From assembly GCF_027942865.1 (NCBI RefSeq), contig NC_134519.1, positions 21,796,248 through 21,860,247 on the forward strand: a stretch of 64,000 nt of DNA, written 5' to 3'. This stretch comes from Odontesthes bonariensis. Lineage: Eukaryota > Chordata > Actinopteri > Atheriniformes > Atherinopsidae. Of the stretch, positions 1 through 17,016 are shown piece by piece. Numbering within the stretch: the stretch's first letter is position 1; each line of letters starts with the position of its first letter. The translations under genes were made by a program, and so were the position numbers. The notes beneath the pieces were generated by a model. It was not told where the DNA came from and made no database searches. It saw only the letters and a program-made list of their open reading frames with translations.

Positions 1-14
1 CCTCGGCCCATTTA

Positions 15-4418
<4,404 letters not shown>

Positions 4419-7070
4419 CTTTGAGGATGAAGTCAATGCTGGAGATTAATCAAACCCTGACAGCAACAGCACAGTGCACTGGTCTCTCCTCTTTTAAGTG
4501 TTCTGACCCGTGGCAAACGTTGAGGGTTGCAGGCAGCAGCTCTTTCGTGCAGCAAAGCAACCAGACCTGCAAGACAGAAAAACAACATGAAATTTTAGAG
4601 GTGTATTAAAGGATTAAAGAGGTTTTAACGCATTTTAAGAGGTCGAGCTGCAATTAATGTGAGTAACTGGCTCCTAGTAAATAAATCCTTGTTAGTCTGA
4701 TCACCAATTCTGCGTCATACGGTTGTCAGCAAGCTAAATTTCTTTCGCAATACTCTCTGGCCCCATTTTAAACAGCACGACCTTATAGAAGAAGCATGAT
4801 GCCATTACGCTCAACATAAATGAAAACTGATAATCGTGTTAATCAACTAACCAAGTGATATAAAATGAATTCCTTCTCAGGTGTGAAGAATTTTGGCTGT
4901 TTTTAAACTGCAAAATCAATGTGAAAGAAACCCTGTGCTCTAGTTTAATAAAAAATTTAATACATTTTTTTTTTTTTTAAATCAGATACTTGCATCATTT
5001 GTCATTATCAAACAATCTGTAAAAAGATTACGGTCAGATAAAATGCAGATAATACATCCCTAACATGGTATGGCTGGAAGAGACAATATTCAGACTGCTA
5101 AATAAGCAGTAATTGCCTTCAACACAGTCTCCCCGTGTTCTTTTTTTTTTCTTCTTCATTCATTCATTGTGTACAGTTTGCAGCAATGTTATTTGCTGCA
5201 TTCATCTTGTTTTTTTGGCTCGACTACAACAAAACATCTGATCACCTCCGATCGTCTTCCTGAGAGCTCAGCTATTTGTAGTGTATGCTTAAGGACAGAG
5301 TGTAATTTGCAATGTAGCCACTAAAAGAAGTCAGTGACTCATTCTGTAGCTTACAGGGAGAGGCCTGGAGGTCATGACTGAGGTCTGCATACCCCGGCCT
5401 GCTAATGTGACAACACTGCGAAGAATGTAACACGGGCCGCAGAGGTGGGCTGTTCATGGCCATGTGCAAAAAACACAGGTTACAAGAGGCAGAATGCAAG
5501 AAAGAAGTCTAGTTAAGAGTGTGAGAACCAACACGGATATCAAATACGGGTCACATGCTCTGGACCATGCCGGTCTCTAGGACAGCAGAGCCAGACATAC
5601 ACAGCAGAGGCCAATGTTTTTTCTTTATTTATTTATTCTACACAAGAAATGGCAGCTATTCATTAAATGGCGTTCAGCAATGTTAATCATGTAAGCAAAA
5701 AAAAAACTAGCCTATTTTACTGTGTCTACACTGGCGCATTTCCATCTGCCAAACTGTATACGTAAAAAGCGATGATGATGATCCAAATTCAACTGATCTT
5801 TTCTGGGAATTTATCAGAGAAGAGTTCTAACCCAAAACCACAACGGCTTTATGATCAAGATTTTTATCTAAAGACACAACGTCCCTCTGGACAAACCTGC
5901 CTCACTTGTTCTGCTGCAACCAACTGAAAGTTCTACAGTACTTGAGCAGATCAAACAAAGAACAAAGCTGCAGGCACAGGAAAAACAGTAAAATCTCCCT
6001 CAGGTTTTTTTTTTTTTACCACTAGTAATACAGGTTCAGTCACTCTGTAACTTACGTTGAGGTAGATACACCCTCTCCTAGTTACCATTTCTTTTGTTGT
6101 AAATCCTTTGGGATGCAGAGCAGTCAGCATGTGATGCAAAATTACAGTGGCTAATCAGAAACCCAATACTTCATAATTAAATTAGCCTCCAGTTGTACAG
6201 TCAGTCACTAAGGCGATAATGGCTCTAATAAACATCCACTCCCATAAAAGATTAATGAAGTTTTGTCATGTTAAGAAAAAACAGGTAATCAAGCAAACTT
6301 GAATGATGTAGCTCCTCACATAGGTTGTACATTTTCACTATAATACATGCTCATAGTTACTTAAGCAATATTTATAATTGAATGGTAAACTTCTGCATTG
6401 TTGTATTGCTACTTTTACTTGAGTAAAGGATATGGAACACTTAAAATACTAATCTTTTTATTCCCAGTGAAAGCATATGAAATACATCTAAACAGTAGGG
6501 TGATGGTAAACTGTATATCTTTTGAAAGCTGGTGATTTTTCATTGAAAGAGTCTGACAATTGGCCTTTAATCACAAACCATTTTATTTCCGTTAGCTTGC
6601 TCGTTGGCATTTGTTGTTCTACCAAGCAGTGTGGTCTAGTATCGGTTTATATCTGTCCTTATCTTTAAAAAAAAACAAAACCTGTTAAATAAGATGACCA
6701 ACACCGCATTATAGATACTAGACAGATGTAATACTAATTAGACTATACCATTCATTTAACTCCATTGTTCAAAACGGAGACTGTTCGAGAAAGCTTCAAG
6801 ATTAGCAGTTAGCAAATTCAAGACGCACTAGCGAAGCTAGCATTTAGCCTCAAGCTAACTATTGCTGCGGTTGTTTTGCCGGCTGCTGGTAAAGTGAAAC
6901 AAGCTGAATCATATATTTGTCTCAGATAGAAAGCAATACAAATATCATATGCCATAAAGCAAAAGTATCCCATATTAAAAGTGACATGCTGCACTGTTAA
7001 GAAAACCGGTCTCACAATAATTCCCTCTCAACAACATCTGCAAAGCGTACACACTGCAACACATTCTCAC

Positions 7071-7270
7071 CTCTTTTCTCAACCGCTATGCCGGGGTCGC
7101 CGCGGTATGGACTCCAGTATTTTTCCTCTTGTACACACCAACCGTGGCAGGATATCAACATAACCTGGAAAACGGGATTTTTAGGAACTAATCGCAACTG
7201 AAAGTCGGTTATAAAACGAATATAAAATTGTAAATCTGAGAATCATCGGGCCAGCGTTGTCAGCCCGGAA
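7071..7270 (-). other. acsl3: acsl3 non-coding first exon (5'UTR)
   Basis: A good donor (AAGAG|GTGAGAATG, minus strand) ends an exon at 7071, next to a GC-rich promoter-like segment. No coding frame is needed, so this is read as the 5'UTR exon spliced to 4566. The transcription start is only guessed, at about 7.2-7.3 kb. Confidence 0.5.
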
Positions 7271-7375
7271 GCTACTACTTGACGTCACAATGTTCCTCCG
7301 TCAGCGATTGGAGGACTCGAGGTGGCGCGTGCTTGGGGCAGCGGGGACGTCAGCAAGGTTACTGGCGGTCACAAC
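7261..7375 (-). promoter_or_regulatory. acsl3 promoter region with CRE and ETS-like sites
   Basis: Contains the perfect palindrome TGACGTCA at 7280-7287 (CREB/ATF site), a second half-like site GACGTCA at 7346-7352, and an ETS core CCGGAAG at 7265-7271. The segment is GC-richer than its flanks. It is upstream of the inferred acsl3 first exon; the use of these sites is inference. Confidence 0.5.
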
Positions 7376-9290
7376 TTTCCGGATAGTCAGCTCTGCCATC
7401 GCAGCAATGCGGGGTCCGTAGTTGAGCTACTTTAACAAACAGGATTGGCTCCGTATGATTGCTCAGCTTTTTCTGATCAAGTGTCTGTGTTTTGATTTTT
7501 GTTACTGCGCAACAATAACAGTATATGATAAAGTTAAGTGTGCGTATGGAACTGAATGAAATCATTGACCGCTGGGTAAACATGTCGAAAAGGTTTCCTA
7601 TTTGTCCGACTGAGGACACGTGTGTGATCCCGATGGGAGCGCCGACGCACATGCGCTCCTATTCATTCAGCATTCTGCTTCAGGTGCGCCAAAGCGTCCA
7701 TGGATGGGCATGTAATCAGTCTACAGTTCATTATAGCGATTGGAACATTGGGATTCTCCAGCAAAGTATCCCTTCAAAACAAACATCCACGTTGTTCTTC
7801 TGCTGTATTGTCTTTGTCTTCTTTGACGCTAAATATGAAACGCAGGTATTAACAATTAATGGATGGAGTTTTGCATGTTTGTAGGTATAGGGTCATTTTG
7901 TTTTGTTTCAGGTTTCTGTCTCATTTGAGTTGGGGTTTTTTATGCGTAGTGAGGATCTTACTTGGTCATTTGCTATGTGTTTGCTGCCATTTTGTGTCTC
8001 TCTGTTGCTTATTTGATTTGTTGTTATTATGCTGTAAAGTTTTGCCTGCACTTTTTTTTCTTTTACACACTGAAAGTATATCTGGAATAAGACTAGTGTT
8101 GACTCTCTAGGCCTGTTTCTGTCTGCCCCCTTCAGTTATCTGGTCCTAAACAACGAAATACTGTCTGCAGAACAAATGTTTAGAGTCTTCATCTGTCAGT
8201 GAGGTAATAAATGGCTGTCTATTCTTAAAGGACATCCTAACTTTGTTCTTTTTTGTGGTCAAGTTAATAGCCTTACAACTACAATTTATGCAATTTTCTA
8301 TCCTAGCCAATGGTGTTGGAGATTGTGATGCATTAAGTTTCATAATAGATGCCCTGTTGTGCTTTGGAATGATCATTTAGGTTGACAAACCTTTTTTTGT
8401 TAACTCATCTGCCAATTTTGAAATATTATGCATTTCTTAATTAGCCTGCAAAGTGCTGTGTCATAACTGAAAAGACAAAGCTAAATACAAGAGTTCAGTC
8501 TTTTTCAAGTTTTAACACTGAGAAAATAAACAAATTTATTTGAAGTACAACTTTTTTTTTAACACTGTGGTAAATTTAAGTTTAGTTTCTGATTATATAT
8601 TCTAAAACAAGAGTGACTAAAAGAAAGAACAGAAGTGTCTCAACTGTCTAAATTGTGTTTTTGGTAATTCCCTACTGAAACTCTTTACATTAGTCTGCTC
8701 ATCTTTGAACTTGTTTTACAGCTTGTCTCTTTTGTTGTTGTTTCTTTTTTCATCCACTTATGTCCACTTATATGTATATTTCAGTGTAGGACAATGTAGG
8801 GAGAAGAGAAGGGTCCAAACATGGAAAATGGGTGGGGACAGGAAGCTCCAGTCCCTAAAGGGAGAATGATGTGTGTAAACTGCTCCCAATAAAACTACAA
8901 AGCTTTTCTTTAATTCCCACATAAAATCAAACTGTTAAATAGAAAATAATTATTTCTTTATACTGGAATCATCTGACTGACACCATCTGCATGAGCCATC
9001 TGCAACAATGTATTGATTAGTCATAGTGTTACTGTTCACAATTAATACAGCAGGGACAGTGACAGAAGCAAGTTTAAATTTAAAAGCCTCTGTGCAGACT
9101 GTATCAAATAAAGTTTATCTTCTCAATTACAAACACTAAAAGAAGCTGCAACTATACAGAGTACCCTGGTGGTTGGTTAAAACTACATTAATCGTTCAAC
9201 AATGTCTTTGACCAAGACACCGAACGATGTAATGAAATATATTCTTGTGAAGATGAACAACAATACATGGAATATAACACCATATCAATG
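7376..9290. other. Intergenic, no supported gene
   Basis: AT-rich sequence. An ORF of 119 codons at 7525-7884 on the plus strand has no recognisable domain. Nothing else stands out. Confidence 0.6.
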
Positions 9291-9299
9291 TTTAAAAAA

Positions 9300-10600
9300 C
9301 AAAATCTAAAATGCAGAATCAGTATGTCGAAAAGTACAGCCTTATTGCTTCAATAGGAATTAAGAGGGCAAGTAGCAGCCAGGTGTTCCTGATCAAATGC
9401 ACTTGATGAACTGACCATAAGCAAGTGTGAGCACCTCTATAAAAGCAGAAGCTTTGCTGGCCTGCAGCATTCAGGTGTGTGTTCACACAATGCCAAGTAG
9501 GAGTGACAGCAATGATCTACTGTAGCTACCCTTCAATCCATCATTCTACAGTGGAAATAATTTTTTCACAAGTGGAAAACATTCAAGACAATTGACAATC
9601 TTCCCGGGAGTGGATGACCCAGGAAGTTTACATCAAGGTCAGACTGTGCAAAGCTCGGACAGTTAAAAAAACTTCTGGCATCAGATAGCATGATAAATGT
9701 TAAAAATCAGAAAAATAAAATACAATAAAATCAGAAAAGGTATTTTTGGAAGGCTCATTGGGAAAAAGTCTATTCTCTTAAGAATAAATACATACAAAAC
9801 TGAGTAGCACAGCTTAGGTTTGTAAAGTTGTATCTGCAACCACAAGGTTTCTGGAACAAAGCTCTTTGGAAAGATGAGTCCAAAGTGAACATATTTTGCC
9901 ATAATGCACTGGACCAGGTTTGATGAAAATGAAACACAGCATATCAGCATAAACTTCGCTGACCAACTGTCAAGCACAGTGGTGGAGTGGTAAGATTTAT
10001 GCTCGTTTTACAGCCACAGGACCTGGGGCACCTTGCAGACATTAGGTAGACCGTGAACTCCTCTGTATACCAAGTATTAGTGTCAAACATGAGGCTGTCT
10101 GTCTGACATTTAAAGCTTAGCTGAAACTGAAAAAGAAAAGAACCAAGATATTTCAATGGTCCAGTCAAAGTTCAGACCTCTGCCTGATTTAAATTCTGTT
10201 GTGGGACCTTAGTAGTGATGTGTATGAATGAATGCCAGTAAATCTTGATGAAGTAAAGCAACACTGTAAAAAGTTGGCCAAAATTCTCAAACAGCAATGC
10301 AAGAGAATAATAAGTTCGAATAGAAAATTATTACTTCCAGTTGTTGCTGTGAACAGTGGTTCGACAAGCTATAGAGTCATGGAGTCAAGGGGTGTGCTTA
10401 GTTTTACATTCGGTTCTTCTGCAATTTGGTTTTCTTTTTGTTTAATAAATAATAAAAGTCTAATATGTCATGTGTTGTTCATCTGAGGTTGTCATGACTT
10501 AATTCTAAGACCTGATTATGACATATATCATTCTTGATTGTCTTTCATTATACCATACACTTAAAAGAGGGTGTACTTTCTTTTTTACAAAGGAGGCATG
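9300..10600 (+). mobile_element. Decayed Tc1/mariner-type DNA transposon
   Basis: Segments follow the layout of fish Tc1 transposons in order: a 5' leader with CACCTCTATAAAAGCAGAAG (9434 on), an ATG context CACACAATGCCAAG (9485 on), traces of the helix-turn-helix and DDE transposase (for example CAAGTGGAAAACATTCAAGAC, SerGlyVal-like text near 9605, the ACAGCCACAGGACCTGGGGCA block near 10010, and CCAGTCAAAGTTCAGACCTC near 10160), and a 3' end with GAGGGTGTACTTTCTTTTTT (10568). The transposase frame is broken by many indels and internal deletions, so it is a dead fossil. The ends are approximate because the inverted repeats are eroded. Confidence 0.85.
9485..10385 (+). pseudogene. Tc1-family transposase remnant
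   Basis: Scattered transposase-like segments in several frames inside the Tc1 fossil. No ORF spans it, and the 62-98 codon minus-strand ORFs here are chance frames. Encodes nothing functional. Confidence 0.75.
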
Positions 10601-12480
10601 TGGTTCTTTTTTCCTTTCATGCATTCTCATTTTTGTACACCAGGGGGAGCATGTGTGCATGTCGGCCATCAAAGCAGTGTACTGCACACTTAAAGTGTGC
10701 TTCAACTTGACAGAAAAAATTGGGTTTGTATGTGAGAAAAAAGAGAGGATATAGACAGAAGTAAGGCCATTTTCGACATCTTGACGGTAACATGAAGAAA
10801 GTGAAATGCTCAGGGTAACCTGTGCTTGACACTTTGACCCCCGTCATCGATTGCATGTCACTCGTCTGTGGAGTTTTCGCATGCCATATGGCTTTCCAAA
10901 TTTATTCTGACAAGTACATATTCACCCTTACACTGTCACACCTTTTCTACCACATACACACAAGCGTGCGGTCACATGATGATCCAAAGTGCATACAGAG
11001 GGGTGATAATCGCTCTCCTCAGGCCATATCTTTGAGGTCATGATGTGAGACTAACCATCAGGGGGCAGATGTTACGAGTAAAAGGAACACTTTCATCTCC
11101 GTTGTGAAATATGTGTGTCAAATCTGATAATGACGCAGACACACTTTGCAACCACTTAAGGCAAGTCGAAGGCAGAAAGGCAAGTCGAAGGCAGAGAGGA
11201 AATGTATCCTGCAACTGTCTGTTTCTGGGTTTGTGCACAGTGGCTGTCGGGTGCCCTGAGGTCCTGCTATTTCACTTTACTTTTCTTGTTACAAAACTCA
11301 TAAACTCTACAGACGATATCTGTGTGTTGCTGTGTTTCACTTTGAATACAGCAGATAAACTAATATCTTTTTTGAAACTCCTGACTGATTATGAAGCCCC
11401 TTGATGTCCAGTTGAACCTATAGAGAAAAAGTTGGGGAGGGGGTTGTGTGGGGATTAGAGAACAAAAGGATCCTTCTCTGTCATCAAAGAGGATCTGCTC
11501 CCAACTCATCCCCTTTACTGTGAAGACAGCTTTTTATTTTTTGGGAGTGGGAGTGATGGCCGCAGGGAGGAGGAAGGGTGGGAGATAGCGGGAGTTTGAT
11601 GGCAGGGGATGCAGATTTCAAAGTAATCTTTAACTTTAAGCCCTACAGTCCCCATGAAATGAGGCCCTCTGCCCCAGACACAGTGTTGCCTATATTGCTC
11701 CCAGTGGAAGCCTGCCACCCCTCCTTGTTTCTTTTTCCCTCAAGCTTTTGTCATAGGGGCATTTAAAGTGGCATTACTCACTGACCATATGAAGGAGTCC
11801 TTTTGAGGGACCTGAAAGGGATGGATTTGAACTCTTAAGACCACTGTCGCCCCTTAAAACAACACTAAGTGGATATAAATGCCCACTGTGTGACTGGGAT
11901 TCAGCACATACCCAAACCAAATGGAGACATCTTCTTGATCCTGGTTCCCAAAGCCCAGTACATTGACAACACTTTGCTTCTTGCTGTCTTTTTTTTTTCT
12001 ATAAATAATAAACGGTGGATGAAGCTAATGTTTGAGGTATGATTTATATCAAACAAATCCAAAACAGGCAGTTAACAAATTTTATACTTCCCTGATATGT
12101 AACACCTGTGGGATCTTAGATAAACTTCAGATCATCAGATGAATTAAGACCCCATAGGAAGTCATTAACACCTCCATTGTTTCATCACTTTACAACACTA
12201 TTTATGCCCCCCCTCCCCCCGCTTCTCTACCCAAAGTTATTTCTCATCTTGTGAAGAATGATGTCCCCTGAGGGTTACTGAGTTGGGATCCCCTGCTGAC
12301 CTGGTCCTCCACGGGGAGTCGATGTAATCATACAGAGGTGGTTATGAGGTAAACAGGTTTAGTCACTGGCACAATGGCTCAAATTATTAGAAACTATTCT
12401 GCCACAGAATATTTGAATAAAACAGCTTGAGAACAAAAAGTAAAGTTTAGGTTGAGAAGTGAAACTTACACAGCTATATT
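10601..12480. other. Intergenic, no supported gene
   Basis: Short ORFs only (97 codons or fewer), none with a recognisable domain. Contains a purine/pyrimidine-rich stretch near 12,200 and a local duplication of GGCAAGTCGAAGGCAGA at 11,160-11,195. Confidence 0.55.
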
Positions 12481-12482
12481 TT

Positions 12483-13500
12483 TTTATATACATTAAATTC
12501 AATTCAGTTTTATTTATATAGCCCCCAAATTACAACAAATGTCATCTCAGGGGATTTCAAAGATACAATCCAATTCAAGCCAATTCAAATCCAATTTTTT
12601 GTAATACAATCATAATACAATCAAATTTAATCAACTAAATTCCAAATTAGTTCAATTCATACATACAAAGCCAATTAAAACATAGAAGGCTTGTAAAGGA
12701 AACCAACAGATTGCACTGAAACTTTTCTTTGATCCAATCCCCCATCCTGAGCATGCACGAGGCGACTGTGAAAGAAAAAACTCCCTTTTAGCAGGCAGAA
12801 ACCTCTCGCAGAACCAGACTCAGCTGCCCATCCAACTCAACCAGCTGGGGTTTGAGAAAACAGGAAAGAAGGAACAAGAAACACCATAACACCAGGCCAG
12901 GGATACCTGCTGAGAAAGAGAAGCATAAGTTAATGACAACAATAATGTCATATGTACATAGAGAAAAAAGAGAGCAAAGTGAGGAAAGGTGTATCATGGG
13001 AGGTCCCCCAGCAGTCTAAGCCTATAACAGCATAACTATGGGATGTCATCCCAGACTATAAGCTATGTCAAAAAGGAAAGCTTTAAGCCTAATCTCAAAG
13101 TTAGAGAGGTGTCTGCTTCCCGGACATATACTGGTAGCTGGTTCCACAAGAGAAGGGCCTGATAACTGAAGGTTCTGCCTACTATTCTACTGGGAACCAC
13201 GAGTAGACCTGTTTTTTTCTGAATTTAGGAGCAAAAAATTCTGAGTCATTCAGGTCTTTATGTTAAGATGAACTTGTAGTTTAACCAACTGATTGGTTTC
13301 ATCTCGTTTGATAGATAGGTATAGCTGAGTATCATCAGAATAGCAGTGGAAATGTATGCATAGCAACCCATTTATGCCATACCCTGCCATTAAATAAGAT
13401 TACCCAATGGAGTAAGTATAAAGTGAAAAGAATTGGTCCAAGTACAAAACCCTGTGGAACTCCATAACTTACTCAGATAAATTATAAACCAGTCTTAAGC
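12483..13500. repeat. Old teleost interspersed repeat
   Basis: Starts with TTCAATTCAGTTTTATTTAT and continues with blocks I recognise as an abundant teleost repeat: GAGCATGCACGAGGCGACTG, AACTCCCTTTTAGCAGGCAG, the GGGTTTGAGAAAACAGGAAA region, and GTCCCCCAGCAGTCTAAGCC. It has no ORF. I am sure it is a dispersed repeat and unsure of its class. Confidence 0.75.
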
Positions 13501-13514
13501 AGTTCTTTTAATCA

Positions 13515-13588
13515 GCTGTGGCTCAGTGGTTAGAGTCGGTCGTCCAATAACCAGAAGGTTGGCGGTTCAATTCCCACTCTCGCCACTC
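13515..13588 (+). repeat. tRNA-derived SINE head (degenerate)
   Basis: Matches RNA polymerase III internal promoter boxes at tRNA spacing: A box TGGCTCAGTGG at 13519-13529 and B box GGTTCAATTCC at 13564-13574. It is followed by an A-rich run at 13,590-13,600. It reads as a SINE-type tRNA relative rather than a functional tRNA gene. Confidence 0.6.
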
Positions 13589-13599
13589 AAAAAAAAAAG

Positions 13600-14560
13600 A
13601 ACTTTAGATATAAAAGGGAGATTGGATATAAGTTGACAATATCACTCCTGAAACATAAATATATATTTTTTTAAAGTAAAGGTTTAATTACAACAACCTT
13701 ACAACTCTTTGGTACATAGCCTGTCAACAAAGACAGATACAAGTTGATGGTTTAGAAGAAGCTATTGTTGTTGTTTGACTGGACAAAAACAGACTAAATA
13801 CAAATCAGGTTCTAAAGATACTTGTAAAGCTGCTCTACTTGATGATACAGTGATAATGGTGGGAAGGATTTCATGAAACAAGCAGTTTAGTAATACAATC
13901 CTGTTCAGATTGCTTACTTTTAAAGTTAGCACGAGTCTTTTTTCACAATTGCTTATTCCATCTCACCAAACATTTTCATGTGGTTTTAAGGATTTTATAG
14001 GCCTTTTATATGCCTTTGACTGATTCAATGACTCCAACCAGAGCCGACAAAGCAACTCCACAGGATGATAGAACTCCCACTATGTTTTACTGTAGGTAAG
14101 TTTTACTTTACCTTATAGGCGTTAATGTCACAACTGATCTGTTAGTGATATTTGGCCTTTCTCCAGCAAGGGAATACAGTATGCATAACTGTTCACATGA
14201 AGTCATTCCTAAGTTAAGAACTGTTGAAACAGCGATGTGAAGATCTGACCTTATTCTTATAAAAATAAAATTATAAAAAAAATTCTTATTAAAAATATTC
14301 AGAAAAAAAGGGTTCACTGCTTTCCATTTTTGATGATACTTTACATTCTGTACATTTCAGCCTAATTCAGACGAGCAATAACACATCTTGTATATACTGT
14401 GTTGTATAAGTGTCCTGGAAAACCAGTGACACAGATACTTACTGTCACATAACCTCAGTTTGTACACAAAATTCACGGTTAAGTAACAAGTGAATGAATA
14501 AATTATTATATTTTAATATTCTCAGCATGCTGAGTTTAATTTCTGTGGTCCAAATTTGCT
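13600..14560. other. Intergenic / likely 3'UTR side of the RING gene
   Basis: AT-rich with no supported ORF. The part adjoining 14,567 should contain the RING gene's 3'UTR. I could not fix a poly(A) site. Confidence 0.4.
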
Positions 14561-14566
14561 TTAGGA

Positions 14567-15223
14567 TTACATCATAGATCCGTTTATTTCAGTTTCTGGT
14601 TGCAGCCTCAGCAGACACATTAACCATGTGAAGATTAGCGAGAACAGGGCACAGACGCTGGCGCCAAACAAACAGGCTGGGCCGATGGGCAGCACGATGT
14701 GATCAGTTGGAAAGTTGTGTATGAAGATGAGTCCAAAAATTAACAATACTGCCGTCGAGACGAAGGAGAAAATGGCGCACACACAACACGTGGTAAACAC
14801 GACGTGTTTGCAGGATTCACAGCTGGCGTTGACGTCTCCGATGGTCGCAGAAGAGACGGATGCAACCCTCTGTTCGTCTGTGTTTGACGAGTCTTCATAC
14901 TGCCCGGCTTTAACCGGAAGCACTTCTGTCAATGAGGTGTTGTCGGGGAGGTTTCGAACCTGATATCCCCGCACCGGAGTTCGGTGGCGACACACAGGAC
15001 AACCGATTCGCCATCCTCGACCCTCCCCGGAGTGCAAAATTTCCAGGCACTCCTGACAAAAAGTGTGGGAGCAGCTCAACAGTTTAGGGAGGTGGCGGTC
15101 TAAATCGAAGAGGTTGTAGCATATTTTGCACTCGTACTCTTCGATGGCAAATGAGCGACTCACGGCAGGCTCAGCAGGCTCAGCAGATCCACAACCGCCT
15201 CCTGCACTAACCACCTCCGCCAT
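14567..15223 (-). CDS. Membrane RING-finger E3 ubiquitin ligase, RNF182/RNF186-like
   Basis: A 218-residue protein from ATG 15223 to TAA 14567. Residues 32-78 form a C3HC4 RING: Cys32, Cys35, Cys51, His53, Cys56, Cys59, Cys75, Cys78, with context YECKICYNLFDL and CSHTFCQECL. Two hydrophobic segments follow at about 141-168 and 177-205, so it should be anchored in an internal membrane with the RING facing the cytosol and recruit an E2 enzyme. The architecture matches the small RING plus two-TM group (RNF182, RNF186, RNF152 and relatives). I cannot pick the orthologue, so no symbol is given. The whole coding sequence is one exon. A T-rich tract plus TTATAAG just upstream looks like a 5'UTR splice acceptor. 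Confidence 0.88.
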   Translation of the reverse strand: MAEVVSAGGGCGSAEPAEPAVSRSFAIEEYECKICYNLFDLDRHLPKLLSCSHTFCQECLEILHSGEGRGWRIGCPVCRHRTPVRGYQVRNLPDNTSLTEVLPVKAGQYEDSSNTDEQRVASVSSATIGDVNASCESCKHVVFTTCCVCAIFSFVSTAVLLIFGLIFIHNFPTDHIVLPIGPACLFGASVCALFSLIFTWLMCLLRLQPETEINGSMM

Positions 15224-15480
15224 GTTCAGCCTTATAAGACAAAAAAAAAAAAAAAAAAACTTTATTTGACCATGCAGGGCATTTATGTTGCAGATCAAAT
15301 TTAATCTGCATCTAGGCTACGAGAACTTCCCGACACGTTGTAAAGTGAAATTCGCTTACTATATTTCCTGGTGCGAGTCGGTCCGGGTCAGGCTACCACT
15401 TTGTTTCGTTCACAGACCCGTTGTGCAGCCACCTGGGAACAAATCGTGGACAAGAGCACGCTAGGTTACACCAGGATGTC
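15224..15480 (-). promoter_or_regulatory. RING gene 5'UTR intron and probable first exon
   Basis: On the minus strand a 20-T tract (15,241-15,260) leads to TTATAAG just before the ATG, a typical acceptor. About 100 nt upstream, ATATA|GTAAGC (near 15,360) is a plausible donor, so a non-coding first exon at about 15,365-15,480 is inferred. Confidence 0.4.
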
Positions 15481-15689
15481 CCTACCAGATTAACCGTTTT
15501 GCGCAAAAAAAAAAAACCCAACAACAAATCGATTGACTCAATCCGGTCTCTGTCACCTGGTTGAGTTGGCACAAGTTTGGGTCATGCGCATGAGGTGGTC
15601 CATTTAAGCGTATAATTAGAATTTGACGCCTGTACTGACAGTGAGGAGCCCACGCATTTGTCCCTGTGAATTTCAGCACCATACGCATT

Positions 15690-16927
15690 GGACAGCGCCA
15701 AGCAGAACAATCAGCGGTGACACCTCCAGCTGAAGCTCAGCCTCGCGTTATGAAACACAAATATCCAGAGTATCAACTAAATGCCAAATATACCACCTAG
15801 ATAGATCAAATAGATCCAAGTGATCATGTTCTCTCTGCCGACCTCGTGTCATTTGTGTTAACCTTTCCTACATGAACCGTTAGCTGGAGCATGTGAAAAC
15901 GATCATTTTCTGTGCCACGAGGCCTCATATTCTGCATCTAGATTGAAATCATCTCTTATAGCTCAGTATCCACTCAAAGTAAGTCGACATTTCACCTTCA
16001 TCCTGAATCTAGATCGACAAATCTACCTGCACATATTAAAAAAAATACAAGAGTTAAAGTTGAGTGGAAGTGTGGTATCAAATTCACATTTTTTTTGCTC
16101 ACATATGGCAAATGACAAGGGACATTTTCAGCAGTATTGAACATAACAAGACAAAACCTACCTAAACAGACATAGTGAAAAAAAAACAAACGAACAAAGA
16201 AAAAATGTTCTGGCGTGCTGGAGAAATCTCACACCCATGCACATTTAGACCGTTAGCACCACTATGTTGTGTGCTTTTTCTCTGACAGTTTAACCATCAC
16301 GAAAAAGTCCGAACACCACTCCACCACCTTTTTATTTTTATTTATTTATTCATTTTGCCTCACTGGGTTTTCCAAGCAATTCAAGATTGCATAGATAGTT
16401 ACTAAATACAAAACATGCATTCAGGATCATGGTAACATTTTATATTTGTTCATGAAATCCATTGGGTTCTGAATGAATATAATGCAATCTTCATATTTTT
16501 AAAAGCTCAAAAATCAAGCATTGATGACTTTTACGTCTTCTATGAAAAGTCACAAAGTTTTTAACTTAAAGTTTTCTTTTTCTGTCTTAAAACCTCTCAA
16601 AACAAGAGAAGCAGTCCCTCAAAATACTGATTCTTCACTTTCATTAAAAATACAAAGAAATATTCAAAGCTTGAGCCCGCTGCCAACCCGACTCATGGTT
16701 CAGATATACCTCTATGACTGTTTTAGTGTCTGCAGTTTTGAAAAAGTTTCCCATTCCCATCCTTAAACATAAACTTTACCCTGCAGTAACTCAATGTGGC
16801 TTTATAATGCATATGCTGAGTGTTTAAGATGTCTCTGCTACCTAGAAAACAATTAATAAAGACTAATGATGCAAATGCACAATTTGGGCTGTACTTGAAT
16901 CCCTTCTTTATATTTGAAAGCACACAA

Positions 16928-17016
<89 letters not shown>

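Noticed and set aside
7525..7884. 119-codon ORF upstream of acsl3, opposite strand
   Set aside because: No recognisable domain, no clear splice partner, composition like the flanks. Could at most be a promoter-antisense transcript.
13515..13588. Functional tRNA gene
   Set aside because: A and B boxes are present, but the acceptor stem and arms do not pair well and it abuts other repeats; a SINE-type remnant fits better.
15224..15298. 25-codon N-terminal extension of the RING protein
   Set aside because: It translates a poly-T splice tract (FFFFFF) upstream of the ATG at 15,223 and is intron rather than coding.
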